Shown piece after piece: positions 43,630 through 56,780 of a stretch of 64,000 nucleotides of DNA. This DNA is from Clitoria ternatea (Eukaryota; Streptophyta; Magnoliopsida; Fabales; Fabaceae): the NCBI GenBank assembly GCA_037962975.1, contig CM075673.1, forward strand, positions 116,827,001 to 116,891,000, written 5' to 3'. A model generated the notes under the pieces. The model was not told the origin of the DNA. It made no database searches and saw nothing but the letters and a program-made list of their open reading frames with translations. Both the position numbers and the translations under genes were made by a program. Numbering within the stretch: position 1 is the stretch's first letter; the number at the start of each line of letters is the position of its first letter.

Positions 43630-46600
43630 TCACACCACTGAATTTGGATCCAATGATCCTGCAGCATTGCCTTCTCCTGTCATCATGTTGTTAGGATCCT
43701 ATAAAAGATGGAAAAAGAATTAGCAATAGGGAAGATGAACTTAAAACAGGAAGTTATCTAACAAAACAAAAAGGAAGGGAGTTCCATAGCATGTACCTCC
43801 ATTCCCCATTTGATATAATCTGGGGACTCACAGGCCTTATATTCATCAACCAAACTCTCAATTATGTCTCTTGATTCATCAAATTCTGAGAGGTCATTGT
43901 CCTGCCATGTTTTATTGATGTCATCAGAAGAAATGACAAGTATCCGAGTACTACACGAGGATGCTACAGGCCAAAGAACTGAAGGAAGTGTTTAAATGAT
44001 GCAGTAACAGCATTTGAAAGATCGATAGCAGATTATATATGTGCACAAAATTGGCAAACTTACAGCAAACATTGGGAACTTCCGGTAGTTGTCTAAAAAG
44101 GCTTGTTTCTTTCTCAACTTCTCATACTGACTCAAGCATTTACTGAAAAGGTGACGGATGCTAGTGTGGCTTGCCAACATAAGGCCGCTGACCTACCAAA
44201 TGCAGCAACTAGAGGTTATTTCATAACCCAATTTTTTAATTCTTCAACCTCAGAATAAAAATCACTTTAAGAAAGCTAGGTTGAACACTTGAATGTATGG
44301 ATATAAAACAAAACAAGTATAAAAAAAGACCTAAAGAAAAAAGATATAAAGTCCTACCCTGTGTGCAGTTTGAACATATGGAGACTTCCTTGATAGAGCA
44401 ACCTACCAGAAAGCAGGAAAGAAGATTGGAATGTCATAAAACTAAATATAATGGAGGCAAATAACATAATCGCCACAACCACAGAACACAGACCTGGATA
44501 CTTGCAGGACCCCACTCTATAAAGTTAACTAGTTTTCTTTCACGAATCCTCTGCAAACTTTCGTGAACCTAAATCCATAGAGAAAATGAAATCATTATTT
44601 AGCAAAGCACTGTTAAAAAATATTTACATTTTACATGCTGGAAATACTTAACTATCACATGAAAATCTGAGTAAGCTGCAACTTGATGATAACTTAAACA
44701 CAAATAGTAGTTCCAAACTAGAAGAATTTCACCAACTTTAGAAAAGAATTTAAGTTTTGAAATAGAATTTCTAATTTCTCAAGCTTTTTGACAAAAGTTA
44801 GAATTGCTTAAGTTTTTTCATGACAGAAGAAGCAAAAGATTGAATGTCAAATAGAAGCAGAAAATTGGTGTTTCAGTTTCACCCAGGAAGACATAGTATA
44901 AGCAGGAAAAAAATCACATCAACAAAATTCTATCTTCATAATAATACTTTTGTAAAATTTAATTAAGAAAGTGTCTCCCATTAAAAAAAATCACAACAGG
45001 CCAAACAAGAACTTAGCAAATGGGTAGCAAGATAAGTTTTTTGGTAACTTGGTTTCAATTTAAAAAGAGAAAAAAATCAGAAGTACCAAAATTAATGCAT
45101 AAATACTCTGATTACCTGAGTTGGATCAACCTCTCCTTGGATGATATTCAGAATTGATATATATTTTGCTTGGCTAGCATCTTTGGTCCGAGCATAAGAA
45201 GAGACCATAATATTCTTTGCCTGTCAGGAATACACATGTCAGTAGTAGAGCACATAATCAATTCAATTTGAAGCTTACATCTTTCGGCAGCCATTATACC
45301 TGCAGAAGTCGTCTCATAACATCAAGTACAGTAGTCTTACGAATTACATTAGCCTGCAAGGAAATATTGTCTAACTTTTAAATGTCTAACTTAGATTATG
45401 AAACATATGCATATCCTAATCAGACTATAGGAGTGTAAAGAGAGAGAGAGAAAGAGAGAGAGAGGAAGAGAGAAGAATTCATAATCTCTCTGCTGATTCC
45501 TTCCAATTCAACAACAGAAATCTTGAAATATTATGACAGATTTAGGAAACTTTGATCCTCCAAACATCACTAATGAATGACCTTACCTGGCGTTCCACTG
45601 TCAAAGGTGTATATCCTGTCATTAGAAAATGGCATCTTGGGGTTGGAATCAAAGAGGCAAGTAGACCAACCAAATCATTATTCATGTACCCTGGATAGCG
45701 AAGGGTGGTTGTGCTGGCAGACATAACTGTAGAAACCAAGGAATTTGTTTGCGCAAATGTCGGATTCGATAAATGAAGCCGTTCCACAGCAATTCTATTT
45801 AGTGCAGTATTGTCAAGAACCACAACACAATCCGCATTCAGTGTCAATCGTTTGAGCGTCAAAAGTGAATTGTATGGTTGGACCACCACATCACTCGTCT
45901 CCATTTGGTTAGGAAACACACTGTATGTCTGAACCAGTTTTTTGCTGTAGCGGTCATTCAAAGTCTCCAACAAGTATGAGCCCATACCTTCACAAGCAAA
46001 ACGAAAAGTACTCAATTTTTTTTCTTGAATTGGCCACAGTTAGCAATTAATTTGTTAGTTTTGTCAACAACATGGGGGACCTTCTTCCACCTTTACGAAT
46101 CCTTTCCTGCCAGATCACCTTATCACTCCCAGTAATCAATACACAGACAAATTCCAAATCAAGTTTTTTTTTTTACCCTGTACTTAACTAGTTTAAAGGC
46201 AAATTAGGGAAGCCCCAACACGGTGTATTGTTGTAAACACTGTTTAAGCTAAAAGGTGCAATGCTGTTTGGTTTCTTCTCTTAAGGGTAATATTAAGATT
46301 AACTAGACTTGTGGTTGAAATTAAGACTAGGAATTAAAATTAGTGGATAATTTGAGCAATATTTTCCAAATGTAGCTACCCAGTAACTAAAACAAACGGC
46401 AGTGAGAAAGAAAAGAGACCTGAGCCAGTTCCACCAGCAATAGAATGGCAGAGAACAAAACCCTCAAGACTGTCACTGCCATCAGCTTCACGGTCAATCA
46501 TGTCCATTATGTCTTCTTCAACATTCTTGCCCTGATGGTAACCACTGGCCCAAATGTTACCAGCACCACCACCATGATCGGAGATGAAGATGTTCTCGTG

Positions 46601-46928
46601 ATTGTAGAGATTACGGTAGTCGCTGTTCTGAATACCGTTGATAACTCTTGGCTCCAAGTCAATCAAGAGAGCACGTGGGATGTAATGCTGATCATCGGCT
46701 TGGTAGAAGAACACGTCCTTGCGATCACCTCCCTGAATCAAGTAACTAAGTAACAACATGGACATTGGAATTGAAATTGAACTTGAAAAATGAACCAACC
46801 TGAGTGGCGAAGTCTTCAAGGATTCCATCTTTGCTGATTCCATGCTCGAGGCAAAGCTGCTTCCAGAACTCCATGCCGATCTGGTTGCCGCATTGCCCAA
46901 CCTGAAGAGTGATGATTTCACGAGGCAT
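43630..46928 (-). CDS. TUBG: Gamma-tubulin
   Basis: Ten exons on the minus strand: 46928-46800, 46732-46420, 45987-45587, 45353-45300, 45220-45116, 44568-44494, 44402-44358, 44192-44064, 43901-43797, 43698-43630. All junctions are GT..AG and the joined frame is 1425 nt, i.e. 474 aa, the usual length of plant gamma-tubulin. The N-terminus MPREIITLQVGQCGNQIG and the nucleotide-binding loop AGGTGSG (split between exons 2 and 3) are present, as are the tubulin core (YNSLLTLKRLTLNADCVVVL, MTGYTPLTVER) and an acidic C-terminal part with SEFDESRDIIESLVDEY. Gamma-tubulin forms ring complexes that nucleate microtubules at the nuclear envelope, spindle and cortex. The gene looks intact. A copia LTR lies 0.8 kb upstream. 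Confidence 0.97.
45438..45474. repeat. (GA)n microsatellite in gamma-tubulin intron 3
   Basis: Interrupted AG repeats of about 37 bp between exons 3 and 4. Confidence 0.95.
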
Positions 46929-47716
46929 TTTCCGATTCCAGCTAGCTAGGGTTTCGTCGTCGCGAGGGAGAAACCCCTTTTTCAAATATATGAAAATTAA
47001 TTATGATCCCTTTCCCTTGTTTTTTTTTTCCCATGAATCATCATCCACTTCTAATAATCACTCTCAACTTTTTTATTTCACTTTTGCTTTGTAGTTTTCT
47101 GCTGATTTTTTTAATCTTTCTATTTATTATTTATCATCTTTTTTTATTTTGAAATCATAATATAAATTAATTCTCAAACATGTAAGTTAATTATTTTTAA
47201 AATGTAAAGGTTACAAATTCTTATGGTGACTTAAATTAATTTATGTCTACTGCAGATTGTGTAATGCTTATGTCAATCATATATACAAATTGGTTTTGTT
47301 AGTTTATTGTTTATAATCATTGAATAACCTGTTATTTGATGATGCTTATATAAACTTTGTTAGATGTTGGCTATTTAATTTTTCCTTGGTTTATTTTTTT
47401 TACATAATCTAGTTAACATTAACTAAAATATAAGAAAAAAATAAGTCGCTTGTTGTCTAATTGTCTTCTCAAAATTATGTTATGTTAAAATTAACAGAAA
47501 TTAGACTTTTTTTTTTGCTGATGTTGCTAATAACTAAAGGAAATTCAGGAATCATTTAAGGGTGCTAAATGCACCATACATTACGAGTGTGTTAGTTGAA
47601 GAGATTATTTTTTTTGTGGTTTGCATGATAAGTAATATTATTTTATGTTTGAATATTTATATGGAAAGTAAATTATAGTCTATTAGATTATTTAAAATAA
47701 TAATAATAATCAAAAT
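46929..47716. other. Upstream region of the gamma-tubulin gene
   Basis: 788 bp between the gamma-tubulin ATG and the nearest copia LTR. T-rich leader-like sequence lies near 47010-47100 and there is no ORF of note. The promoter must lie here or reach into the LTR. (TAA)n-like sequence occurs at 47697-47711. Confidence 0.6.
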
Positions 47717-47876
47717 TGTTATGAAATTAGAAAGAAAATGAGAGAAGAAAATGAACTTGAATTAAAAGATTGGGAGAAGACAGAGTAGTGAAATTGGAGT
47801 TGCTAAGTGTGTATCTTGATGGAGTCCTTTTATAGGCAATTGGACATCCATAAAATAATATGAAATATTCATAACA
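47717..47876 (-). repeat. 3' LTR (160 bp) and polypurine tract of the copia element
   Basis: Minus reading TGTTATGAATATTTCATA...TTTCATAACA, preceded by the polypurine tract CCAAGGGGGAG (47877-47887). A TATA box CCTATAAAAGGAC lies near 47827-47839. The first and last ten bases are near-mirror inverted ends. Confidence 0.85.
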
Positions 47877-48039
47877 CTCCCCCTTGGATGTCCATATTTA
47901 AGAATGTGTCTCGTTAAAACCTTACTAGGAAAAACCCAGTGGGATAAAAACCTAATGAAGGAAAAAGAATACAACATTCTTTACAAAATATTTTCATGGA
48001 TAAAATAAGTAATTAAATGTACAAGTATTTAATTTTCCC

Positions 48040-49500
48040 CCTCATTATAACATCCATGTCTAAAACGCTGAAGACCAATCTTCTGTACTAGTTGCTCGAA
48101 GACTTTGGTTGGTAATGATTTTGTAAAAATATCTGCTAGATTCTCACATGATCGGACTTGTTGGACATTTATTTCACCATTCTTTATAAGATCATGAGTA
48201 AAGAAAAATTTTGGCGAAATATGTTTTGTTCTATCTCCTTTAATATAACCTTCCTTTAACTAGGAGATACAAGCTGCATTATCTTCACATAAGATTGTTG
48301 GTGGTAATTTTCCAGCATGCAAGCCATAAGTTTCTTGAATATGTTGAATCATAGACCTCAACCAAACACATTCTCGACTTGCTTCATGTAATGCTAGAAT
48401 TTCAGCATGGTTAAATGATGTTGCTGTAATCGCTTGCTTTCCATGAAATTGTTGTACTATCACATGTGAACAAATATCATATTTGTGATCGACCATTATG
48501 AGGATCAGACAAATACCCCGCATCTGCATAACCAATTAGGTTTACCTTAGATACATATGGGAAAAATAAACTCATGTCTATTGTACCTCAAAGGTAGCGG
48601 AATATGTGCTTAATCTCATTCCAATGCCTTTTTGTCGGTGAAGAACTATGTCTTGCTAACATATTGACAATAAATGATATATTAGGTCGTGTATGACTAG
48701 CAAGATACATTAATGCACCAATTGCACTGAGATATGGTACTCCAGGACCAAGTAGTTCTTCATTTTTCTCTTGATCGAAAAGGATCTTTGCTCACTTCAA
48801 GTGACCTTACAACCATTGGACTGCTCAATGGGTGTGACTTGCCCATATAGAACCACTTTAGCACCTTTTCTGTATAAGTTTTTTTGGTGCATTAAAAATC
48901 ATTCCTTTAAATATTCTAATTGTAATCCAAGACAAAACTTTGTTTTTCCTTTCATCTCAAATTCCCTTTTAAGCAATTTACAGCCTTTTGAAAGCTCTTC
49001 AGGAGTTCCAATGATGTTTAAATCATCTACATAAATAGCAATTATAACGAACTCTTTTTTGAATATTTTTATAAAAACACATGGACAAATCGGGTCATTT
49101 TATATCCTTCTTTCAACAAATATTCACTGAGATAATTGTACCAAATACGTCCAAATTGTTTTAGTCCGTAAAGAGATTTATTCAATTTAATTGAATAACT
49201 TTCTCGAGGATTTGTCTTGTATGCTTCAGGCATATTAAATCCTTCAGGGAGTTTCATATAGATGTCATTTTCAAGTGAGCCATATAAATATGCTGCAACA
49301 ACATCCATAAGGTGTAAATCAAGTTTTTCATAGATTGCCAAACTTATTAAATATCGAAAAGTACTTGCATCCATCACTGTATTTCCTTAAAATCAATACC
49401 AGGTTTTTATGAGAAATCTTGTGCTACAAGCCTTGCTTTATATCATACAATTTCACCATTTTCATTTTCTTTTCTTATAAAGACCCATTTGTACCAACTG
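48040..49500 (-). pseudogene. Copia reverse transcriptase and RNase H (broken)
   Basis: RT (about 49500-48600) contains ISLAIYEKLDLHLMDVVAAY and SLYGLKQFGRIWYNYLSEYL (49377-49069) and the active-site box AIYVDDL near 49020-49040. RNase H contains YADAGYLSDPHNGRSQ (about 48485-48535) and ASRECVWLRSMIQHI with CEDNAACI (48260-48535). Stops separate the parts. Confidence 0.8.
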
Positions 49501-49595
49501 GTTTTACACCTTCAGGTGTTTGGACTACAGGTCCAAAAACTTTTCATTTTTGCAAGTGAGTTTAACTCTTCTTGCATTGCATCTTTCCACTTTGG

Positions 49596-50900
49596 CTAAT
49601 CATTTCTTTGTACACATTCCTTAACAGATTTTGGCTCATGATTCTTATCATCATTTATAATATCAAGAGTTACTTTGAATGTAAAAATTTCATCAACATT
49701 GACTTTATGTCGATTCCATTGTATTCCATCCATGACATAATTTATAGAGATCTCTTTATTCTTATCAATTTTAGGTACTATGGTATCTTCTGGATTTGAA
49801 ACCTTGATTATGTCAGGAGACTCTACTGGAGTCTTTATATCCTTGATTCGACCATCCACTTTATTTACTGAGGATTTTTATCTTTAGAACCAACAGGTCT
49901 GCCACGTTTTATTTTGGCTTCAGACTCATTTACAATTTTAGATTGTCCTGCGGGGACATCAATCTTTATTGGAGTATTAACAACTGGTATGTGTGACTTA
50001 GTCACTCTTTTTGGATCAGCAAATGCATTTGACAATTGGTTTGCTAAATTTTACAAACTAATTATTTTTTGAACTTCTAGTTCAAATTGCTTTGTTCGAG
50101 GATCAAGATAAGATAGAGATATCTCATTTTAACTAATCCTTATATCCAACTGTTTATTTTCTCCCTCTAATGGTGGGAAAACAGATTCATCAAAATGACA
50201 ATCAGTAAAACGAGCTATAAATAAATCACTTGTTAAGGGTTCAAGATATTTTATTATAGATGGACTTTCATATCCAACATATATTCCCAACCTTCTTTGA
50301 GGTCTCATCTTAGTGCATTGTGAAGGGGAGATAGGAACAATATACCGCACTTCTAAAGATTTTTAGATGGGAAATATTTGGTTCTTTACCATGAACCAAT
50401 TGTAAAGGGGAATACTCATGATAACCTGTAGGCCTGATGCGAATAAGTGCTGCCACATGCAAGATTGCATGTCCCCAAGTTGAAATTGAGAGTTTTGATC
50501 TCATTAACAATGGTCTTGCTATTAATTTCAAACGTTTAATCAATGATTCAGCAAGTCCATTTTGTGTATGAACATGTGCTACAGGGTGTTCAACATCAAT
50601 TCTAATGGACATACCATAATCATTAAATGATTGAGATGTAAATTCACCAGCGCTATTAAGGCGTATTTTCTTAATTGGATAATCAAGAAAATGAGCTCTT
50701 AGACGAATTAATTGAGCTAGTAATCTCGTAGACGCCTGGTTGTGAGTTTTCAATAAGCAAACATATGACCATCTAGTTGATGCATCAATTAAAACCATAA
50801 AATATCTAAATGGTCCACATGAAGGGTGTATTGGTCCACAAATATCACTTCGTATAAGCTCTAAAAATATGAGTGATTCACTCCTAACTTTCATTGGTGA
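49596..50900 (-). pseudogene. Copia integrase (broken)
   Basis: 50894-50310 carries the core: LIRSDICGPIHPSCGPFRYF, IDASTRWSYVCLL, IRLNSAGEFTSQSF and HTQNGLAESLIKRL (the Asp of the usual RxDNxGEF is Asn/Ser here). The C-terminal part MRPQRRLGIYVGYESPSIIKY is at 50129-50350 and a linker at 49596-49859. Confidence 0.8.
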
Positions 50901-51266
50901 TGGCTAAGTAATTAATTTCCCTTAAGAACAAGTAAGCCCATGAGAAATTCTTAGTTTGGAGAATTTGTCTGCTGGACAAGCAATGAACATTTAAATTCTC
51001 AACTATTTTTTACATCATTATTGTTCCAGGATGGTCTAACCATTCATACCAAATAACAAAGTTATTCTTATTTGCAAACTTCTGGTCTACAATAACATTT
51101 GTTTCAACTGTACTAATATAGGTGTAGCACAAATTGGAGGAAAATGAAGGCAATTTTTCCAATATACATTTCTTATCAGAAATTAACTTTGTGATGTAAA
51201 GATATTCATCATTTCCTTCATTCGTGGTCTCAATATGGTATCCATTTCTATGGATATCCTTAAAAC

Positions 51267-51893
51267 TTAATAATTTCTTTGAGACTTCATAGAATATAAT
51301 GCACTTTCAATGTGCAATTTTGGTCCTCCAGGTAACAAAATACTGGCTCTGTCGGAGCCTCCAATTATATTTATACTATCAGATATAGTATTTACATTGG
51401 CTTCTTGTTTTACTATATGGTAGAAATATTTCTCATTCTTGAAAATAGTATGAGTTGTTGCACTGTCTATGAGACATATATCTTCGTCATTCACATGAGC
51501 ATTCATTCTTCATTAAATAATAACAATAAAAAAATCATGAGTGAAAATATAATTAACGATAAATTTTTAACATAAAATTTTTATTGATAAAGACTAAAAT
51601 TCATGACACAAACAAATTATATGAAACATAAAATAATTTATTTAGGGGCATTCCCCTCTCCAACCGAGTGGTTAATATCTTCTTTAGGAAGAGTAAGAAA
51701 ATCATCAACATCAAAGTGAGTATAAACATCATCTATACCAGTAAAATTTGTTTCTATTATTTTCCCTTTATTTTTAAGGGATTTTTGGTATAGATCAATC
51801 AGATGTTTTGGTGTGCGACAAACACGAGACCAGTGGCCATGACTACCACAACGATAGCAAATATTTTTAGTTTGTTCTCTACTTTGTACCTTC
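51267..51893 (-). pseudogene. Copia protease and gag zinc knuckle (fragment)
   Basis: Protease motif ICLIDSATTHTIF (51267-51506) and the gag CCHC knuckle CYRCGSHGHWSRVC followed by RTPKHLIDLYQ (51638-51880). The frame runs on past 51893 into the inserted gypsy LTR, so the ATG-initiated ORF reported there is a junction artefact. Confidence 0.8.
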
Positions 51894-52318
51894 TGTCGGG
51901 TGACGTGGATACTTTCCGGCATGCAGGGTGTCAATGTGTACACGTCGGCTTAAGCACTTGGCCCACTTCAAGTAACGAGGATTTGGGTAGTGGAGCAGCC
52001 ACTTATCCTCTCTCAAAGTATGGGTGAATGATTATGTATAATAAAATAAGGTGAGTGCAAGTGTTGGGTCAGGAGATAGAAAGTGCGTTGCGTAGAGCAT
52101 GCTTCTGACACATGGCATGGGAAGAACTTTGTCTTTGCCAATATCCCTGTGGCTACAGAACGGATCATAAACGGTGTGTGAAGTGTTGTCTTGGATATAC
52201 CGGTATAGGAAGAATGCCTATACGGTCTAGTAGTCTGTGACCAACCTGCAGCTTCGGTAGCAAGTGGAAAATAGATAAAATGACACCTTTGCCCTGGTAT
52301 TGGTATCTAGACTGAATC
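51894..52318 (-). repeat. 3' LTR of the older gypsy element (probably incomplete)
   Basis: The end next to the polypurine tract is clear (GACTGAATCA|TCTGTCCCTT, 52318/52319). The left end at TGTCGGGTG (51894) is inferred from loss of copia gag similarity. At 425 bp it is about half the length of the 800-bp LTR of the younger relative, so a truncation is possible. Confidence 0.6.
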
Positions 52319-53031
52319 ATCTGTCCCTTAGCTTGTGTGAGGGACTGGTAGAGTTGCTCATATAAGCTAAACTATCTGCATATAAAGTCTTGATACCGGT
52401 GTGATGCTTGTGCATATCACTGTACTGATAACATGTTTATTGGTCTATTCTTAGAACGAGGATACCGCTTTCAAGATGCCTATACAACGGGTTCGGACAA
52501 TGATAACGATTGTGAGAGGACCCCAAGGGTTTTGGGAATCGAAACTCTTGGCATTCGAGTGTTATAAATTTGGGGCCTTGAAACGCTTCCAATGATGGGC
52601 ATTTAATGCTTTTAACACGTGAGTCATAATGGCCTCAGGACACGTGGTTTCATAACCGTCGCTGGGGCTGTTATGGGCCTAAATTTTGAATTTTTAGGCC
52701 TATTTCGAAAGGAACTTTTCATGAATCGTCATCGTTTTCACGCGTTTGGGCTTGAAATGCCATCATCGTTTAGCTCTAAAACGTTGCATTTCATTTCAAA
52801 CGACACACCCTCTAGCTGGTGGTTGGACACCTTCGTCACCTATAAAGGGTAACTTGGCAACTTCTGGAAATCACACTTGTTTTCAAACTTAGTGAAACTC
52901 TGCCTAAATTTCCTAAAAGGATTGTTGTTGCCATTTTCATGAAGTTTTCCTCATCCAACACTTACTTCCCTTTAGGTAACCTCATTTTCTCCTCTTAGCT
53001 TTTGCATTTTACATTCCTTTATACCACAACC
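52319..53031. other. Spacer and promoter region of the second antisense gene
   Basis: Polypurine tract at 52319-52328, then non-coding sequence corresponding to 19979-20662. The TATA box ACCTATAAAGGG (TATAAAGG at 52841-52848) lies 184 bp before the antisense ATG at 53032. A CTTTAGGTAACCTC block (about 52970-52983) is conserved with 20604-20617 and could be a 5' splice site in the leader. Confidence 0.6.
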
Positions 53032-55748
53032 ATGCGCTCTAGGTAGGACAGCGCTGGTACCTCGAATAGGGGAAGGCAAAATACTCGTGCACCCTCTGGC
53101 CACTGTGGCGGGAGGATCCCTGTGGACCTTCCTATGGCTCGGTTCTATTGCTCGGAGAGGATGGAAACTTCCACCTCACGGCGGCCAGTGGTTAGGCCTC
53201 GCCCTGACAATTCCTCTAACTCGAGGGCTAACAATTATTCTGATAGTGAATCAAGTGTGGATAGATACCTCTCTGACGAGGTTGTGTTTTATCACAGCGT
53301 CGAAGCCTTTCAACACGCTCAGAGCGAGATGGAAATTCCTGGGTCTGAAAAAATGCTTATCCTTCGAACTGTTGAGGGGTGTATCAATGTTGTTGCACAC
53401 CATACTGTTAGGTTGAAGAGGAATTTAAAGAGATTGCCTCACGCCACGCCAGAGAACATGGGGGTTCAGTCACTCCGCGCTTCAAAGTTCACTCTAAAGA
53501 AAAATATAAAGGTCGCTTCCTCATCCTTGCACCCCGGCCAACAGAAAGGATTTACCATCGAGTCCCTGATGACAGGTCGGTATACATGTACAACTTTGTC
53601 TTCCAGAATCTAGGGGTGCGCTTTCCCTTGACTGAATTCCAGATGGCCGTCTTACACTTTCTGGAGTGCGCCCCTACGCAATTGCATCCAAACGGATGGG
53701 GCCTAATCCGTGCTCTCGAGGTTCTTGGGGAGCATTTTAATTTTACACCCATTGTGGCTAAGCTCTTTTATTACTACCAAGTGGTCCGCCATACAAACAA
53801 GAAGGGTGGTCTTGGATTTGTCACGCTCCGGTGTGATTCAAGGATCATCAACTTCAAATCCTTTACCGAATCCACAAAAATTGATGGGCACTCCTTCAAG
53901 CAGTATTATACGCGGATTCGGGTGTAACTGAACAAGCCGGTATTTTGGCGTAACAAGGAGGGGATTTTGAAGTTCCCTACGAGCTGGACCCACGAGTATT
54001 TTTTGCTCGTCAGCCATGCTTATTACACTGAGGAGAGCGAACTATCACTGCACTCTGTAGAGGTGTTAAGTGCAATGAGGTCTTGCTCAATATCCTTTAA
54101 AGGGTTCTCCTGCAAGCATCTCCTTGGAAATGCCGTTGTCAGGGACAAATACCTTAGTAAATATCCGATCTCTTATTTTTCTATTGCGTTTATAACTGCA
54201 CCTAATGTATCCTATTTTAGCCTCATCACTTATGTTATTTCTCCTTTTGCAGGTCAAATTGAAGAAAACTCTACCGCTATGCTTTCGTTGAAGTGCATGC
54301 TAGAGGATGATGATTCTTCCTCTGATGAGAACAACATTCAAGCCAAGAGGAATTCCTTCAAGGCCCAAACCCAATCAATCCCTCTGACTTCTGAAGTTGG
54401 TGACGATGTGCCTCTGAATGAAGAAGAGGAAGGTACAGAGGATGGTATAGAGATTGAACAGCAGTCGGAGCAACTAGTTGTTTATGAAAAGAAGAGAAGA
54501 ACTCTGGTGAAGGCATCTGACAAGAAGAAGTCTTCTGCTGACCCACCTCCTCAAAAGAAACAGAAGACTCTAGAAGAATTCAGTATACAGAAGAAGGACA
54601 AGGCTAAGAAACTGATTGATTCCCCTCTTACCCTACCTTCTAATACCGATTCAGAGATGAGGTCGGATCATGAAACTGCCATCATCCACTCTCCTCCTAA
54701 GGAGTCATTTCTCTCTCCCTTCCTGTGGTACCAAGGTTCAATGCCGCCTACACTTCCCAAGCCAAGGTACCACCTCAGGCCTACTCTTGAGGCTACTGAA
54801 GTTAGAAGAGCTTGCAAGGCCGGTCGCTAGCAGTTGGATGAGCTTTCCGGTCTTCTAGATTCCCTGAGTGATTCGACGGATTATATGGAACAAATTGAGA
54901 AATTAGAAACTGAGATCGTAGTGAAGGAGACTTGGGCGGCTAAGCAAGCGGAAACCTCCAGGGGAGTCGAGGCTGAATTAAAAAAAGCTAAGGAATTAGA
55001 GAAAGAACGGGTTGCTGAAATAAGCCATTTACATATGGCAAATAAATCCTTAGAGCAGAAAGTTGTCGATCTTCAAGAAGAAAATAAATCTATCCCCCAA
55101 CTGCGAGAGGAGTTCAAGCTTGAGAAAGAGAAAATAGCCAAGCTGAGCACAGACCTTGTTGTTGTGGAGACCGATAGACATAAGAATGCTGCGGATTGGG
55201 AAGCCAGGGAGAAGGAGTTGCTGGCGTAGATTGAAGAGCTGAAATGGGAAAGTGCAACAGCTGGGTCATTGGAGGAAGAAAATGCCAACTTACGAAAAAG
55301 GCTAGTTGCTTCCAAGGAGAAGGCAAGCAAGGCTGTAGAAATTTGTAAAAATATAGCCTTCGAATCCTTCGACCTAGCTGTTCGCCAAATCTTTTACCGC
55401 AACCCCAGTGTGAAACTTAATTTATACGGGCTCCATCCATTTTATGAGTTTCATGCAGGGAAGTTAGTTGAGGTCAAGGATGATGGTAAGCACAAGGATC
55501 CTGCCAACTCTCTTTATGAGTTACCTCCTCTTCCTGAAGGTCAGAGTATGGAACCCTCACCCGCCACTCCGGGCCCCGAAAGTACCACTGAAGAAAACAT
55601 AACAAAGGAAGAAGAGCCCGGAGGTGAAGGAGCCCAAACGGGGAAAGAAGAGGAGCCTCTTACTGAGAAGATCTCTGAAAGAGCTGTTGGGGGAGAGGAT
55701 GGAGAGAAAGAGGCTACCACAGCTGAAAACCAGACGCCAGCCTCTTAG
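53032..55748 (+). pseudogene. Antisense gene of the older Tat-type element (broken)
   Basis: Homologue of the gene at 20663-23331, again opposite to gag-pol. Stop at codon 5 (ATG CGC TCT AGG TAG), a 34-nt gap relative to the other copy near 53402 and several later stops make it a pseudogene. The conserved blocks remain: YMYNFVF, LGVRFPLTEFQ, HPNGWGL, GEHFNF, NKKGGLGF, then the basic region, the coiled coil (ETWAAKQAE) and NPSVKLNLYGLHPF. The intron 54157-54252 (GTAAATATCC...CTCCTTTTGCAG) is at the same codon and phase as in the other copy. Confidence 0.85.
54157..54252 (+). other. Intron of the second antisense gene
   Basis: 96 nt, GT..AG, joins A|GT (Ser) and continues QIEENS, parallel to QIERAC in the other copy. 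Confidence 0.8.
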
Positions 55749-56780
55749 TCTTATATTTTTTCTTTTTTCAATTGCTGTGTTCCGGGATCAGCTCCGGTTT
55801 TGAATTCAAGTTCTGAACCACTATATATAAATTTGATTTATCGAATGAACGAATTCCCTTCTTCAAATATTGTCTCTGATATGATTGTGAGAAATGAACT
55901 GCTATAATACAACTCTGACGTTTTTCCATATACTTGTCAACTTTTTACCTTCGTAAAATTCATTAAGCCATTCTCTGGGTTGAAACCTTGGAATAAGTAG
56001 TAATGATTACTATGTAGAACAGATTCAGAGTAACCATATCGTATAATATAGACTTGAACTCAATGAATATTGTCCCCAGGCATGTGTTGATTGCGAAGGG
56101 CATGAGCATCTGGTATAGAATATTATCCTTTAACTCTTAAGAATAAGAGCTTTAGTCCGCTCTGATAGTAGACGAACCTATTGAATTACTCGTAGAGTGA
56201 TATCGTTTGAGATAGAAATAACGACTAGGCGTATCCATCCTGCAAGAAGCTGCCTCAATCATAAGGATGATGATTGGGCCTTCAATCACAAGAGTTATGA
56301 TTGGAATTGTCCACACCAGGAGGTATACCATCGACCATAGGGGTGATGGGTAATATTATCCATCCTGGAGAATTGTTCCTCAATCATAAAGATGATGATT
56401 GGGTCTTCATCGGTGTTCAGCTAAACTTACTAACCGTTCCTAGAGTTTGGTTTAATCCTACAATCCAGGTCTTCTAAGGGGCTTCGATACAGCCTCGGAG
56501 AAGGTCTGATCCTACAACCCCTTGGTTTACTCGAGGAGTTATATCACCAATTATAGAATAGGTAATTGGGATCATCCGTCCTGAAGGTCTCCACATACAC
56601 CGGCGTAATGCTATAAATCACAACATAAGAAAGAAAAGTGAGATATCATGTTCATGAATTGAATTCTCATTAAATTGAATGTGGATTACAAAGAGAGCGT
56701 AGTTGGGGTCATGCCTCATTAAAACCTTCTTGAAAAAACCCATTGGGAAAAAACTTAAGTAAGGAAAAAGAGTACATGCC
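55749..56780. other. Non-coding spacer between antisense gene and pol end
   Basis: Corresponds to 23332-24721 of the younger element but without the 59-bp array (one diverged unit near 56440-56520). It holds imperfect repeats of AATCATAAGGATGATGATTGGG (three diverged copies between about 56255 and 56410). No gene seen. Confidence 0.6.

Larger units (their letters stand above)
47717..51893 (-). mobile_element. Ty1/copia retrotransposon with short LTR, truncated by a gypsy insertion
   Basis: Minus-strand element: 3' LTR 47717-47876, polypurine tract, then reading away from it RNase H, RT, integrase, protease and gag zinc knuckle up to about 51893, where a gypsy LTR begins. The 5' part (start of gag and 5' LTR) is not found on the far side of that gypsy element. 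Frames are broken by several stops. Confidence 0.85.

Noticed and set aside
51638..51943. ORF starting at 51943 as an intact gag start
   Set aside because: Its first ~17 codons come from the inserted gypsy LTR; only the part below 51893 is copia gag.
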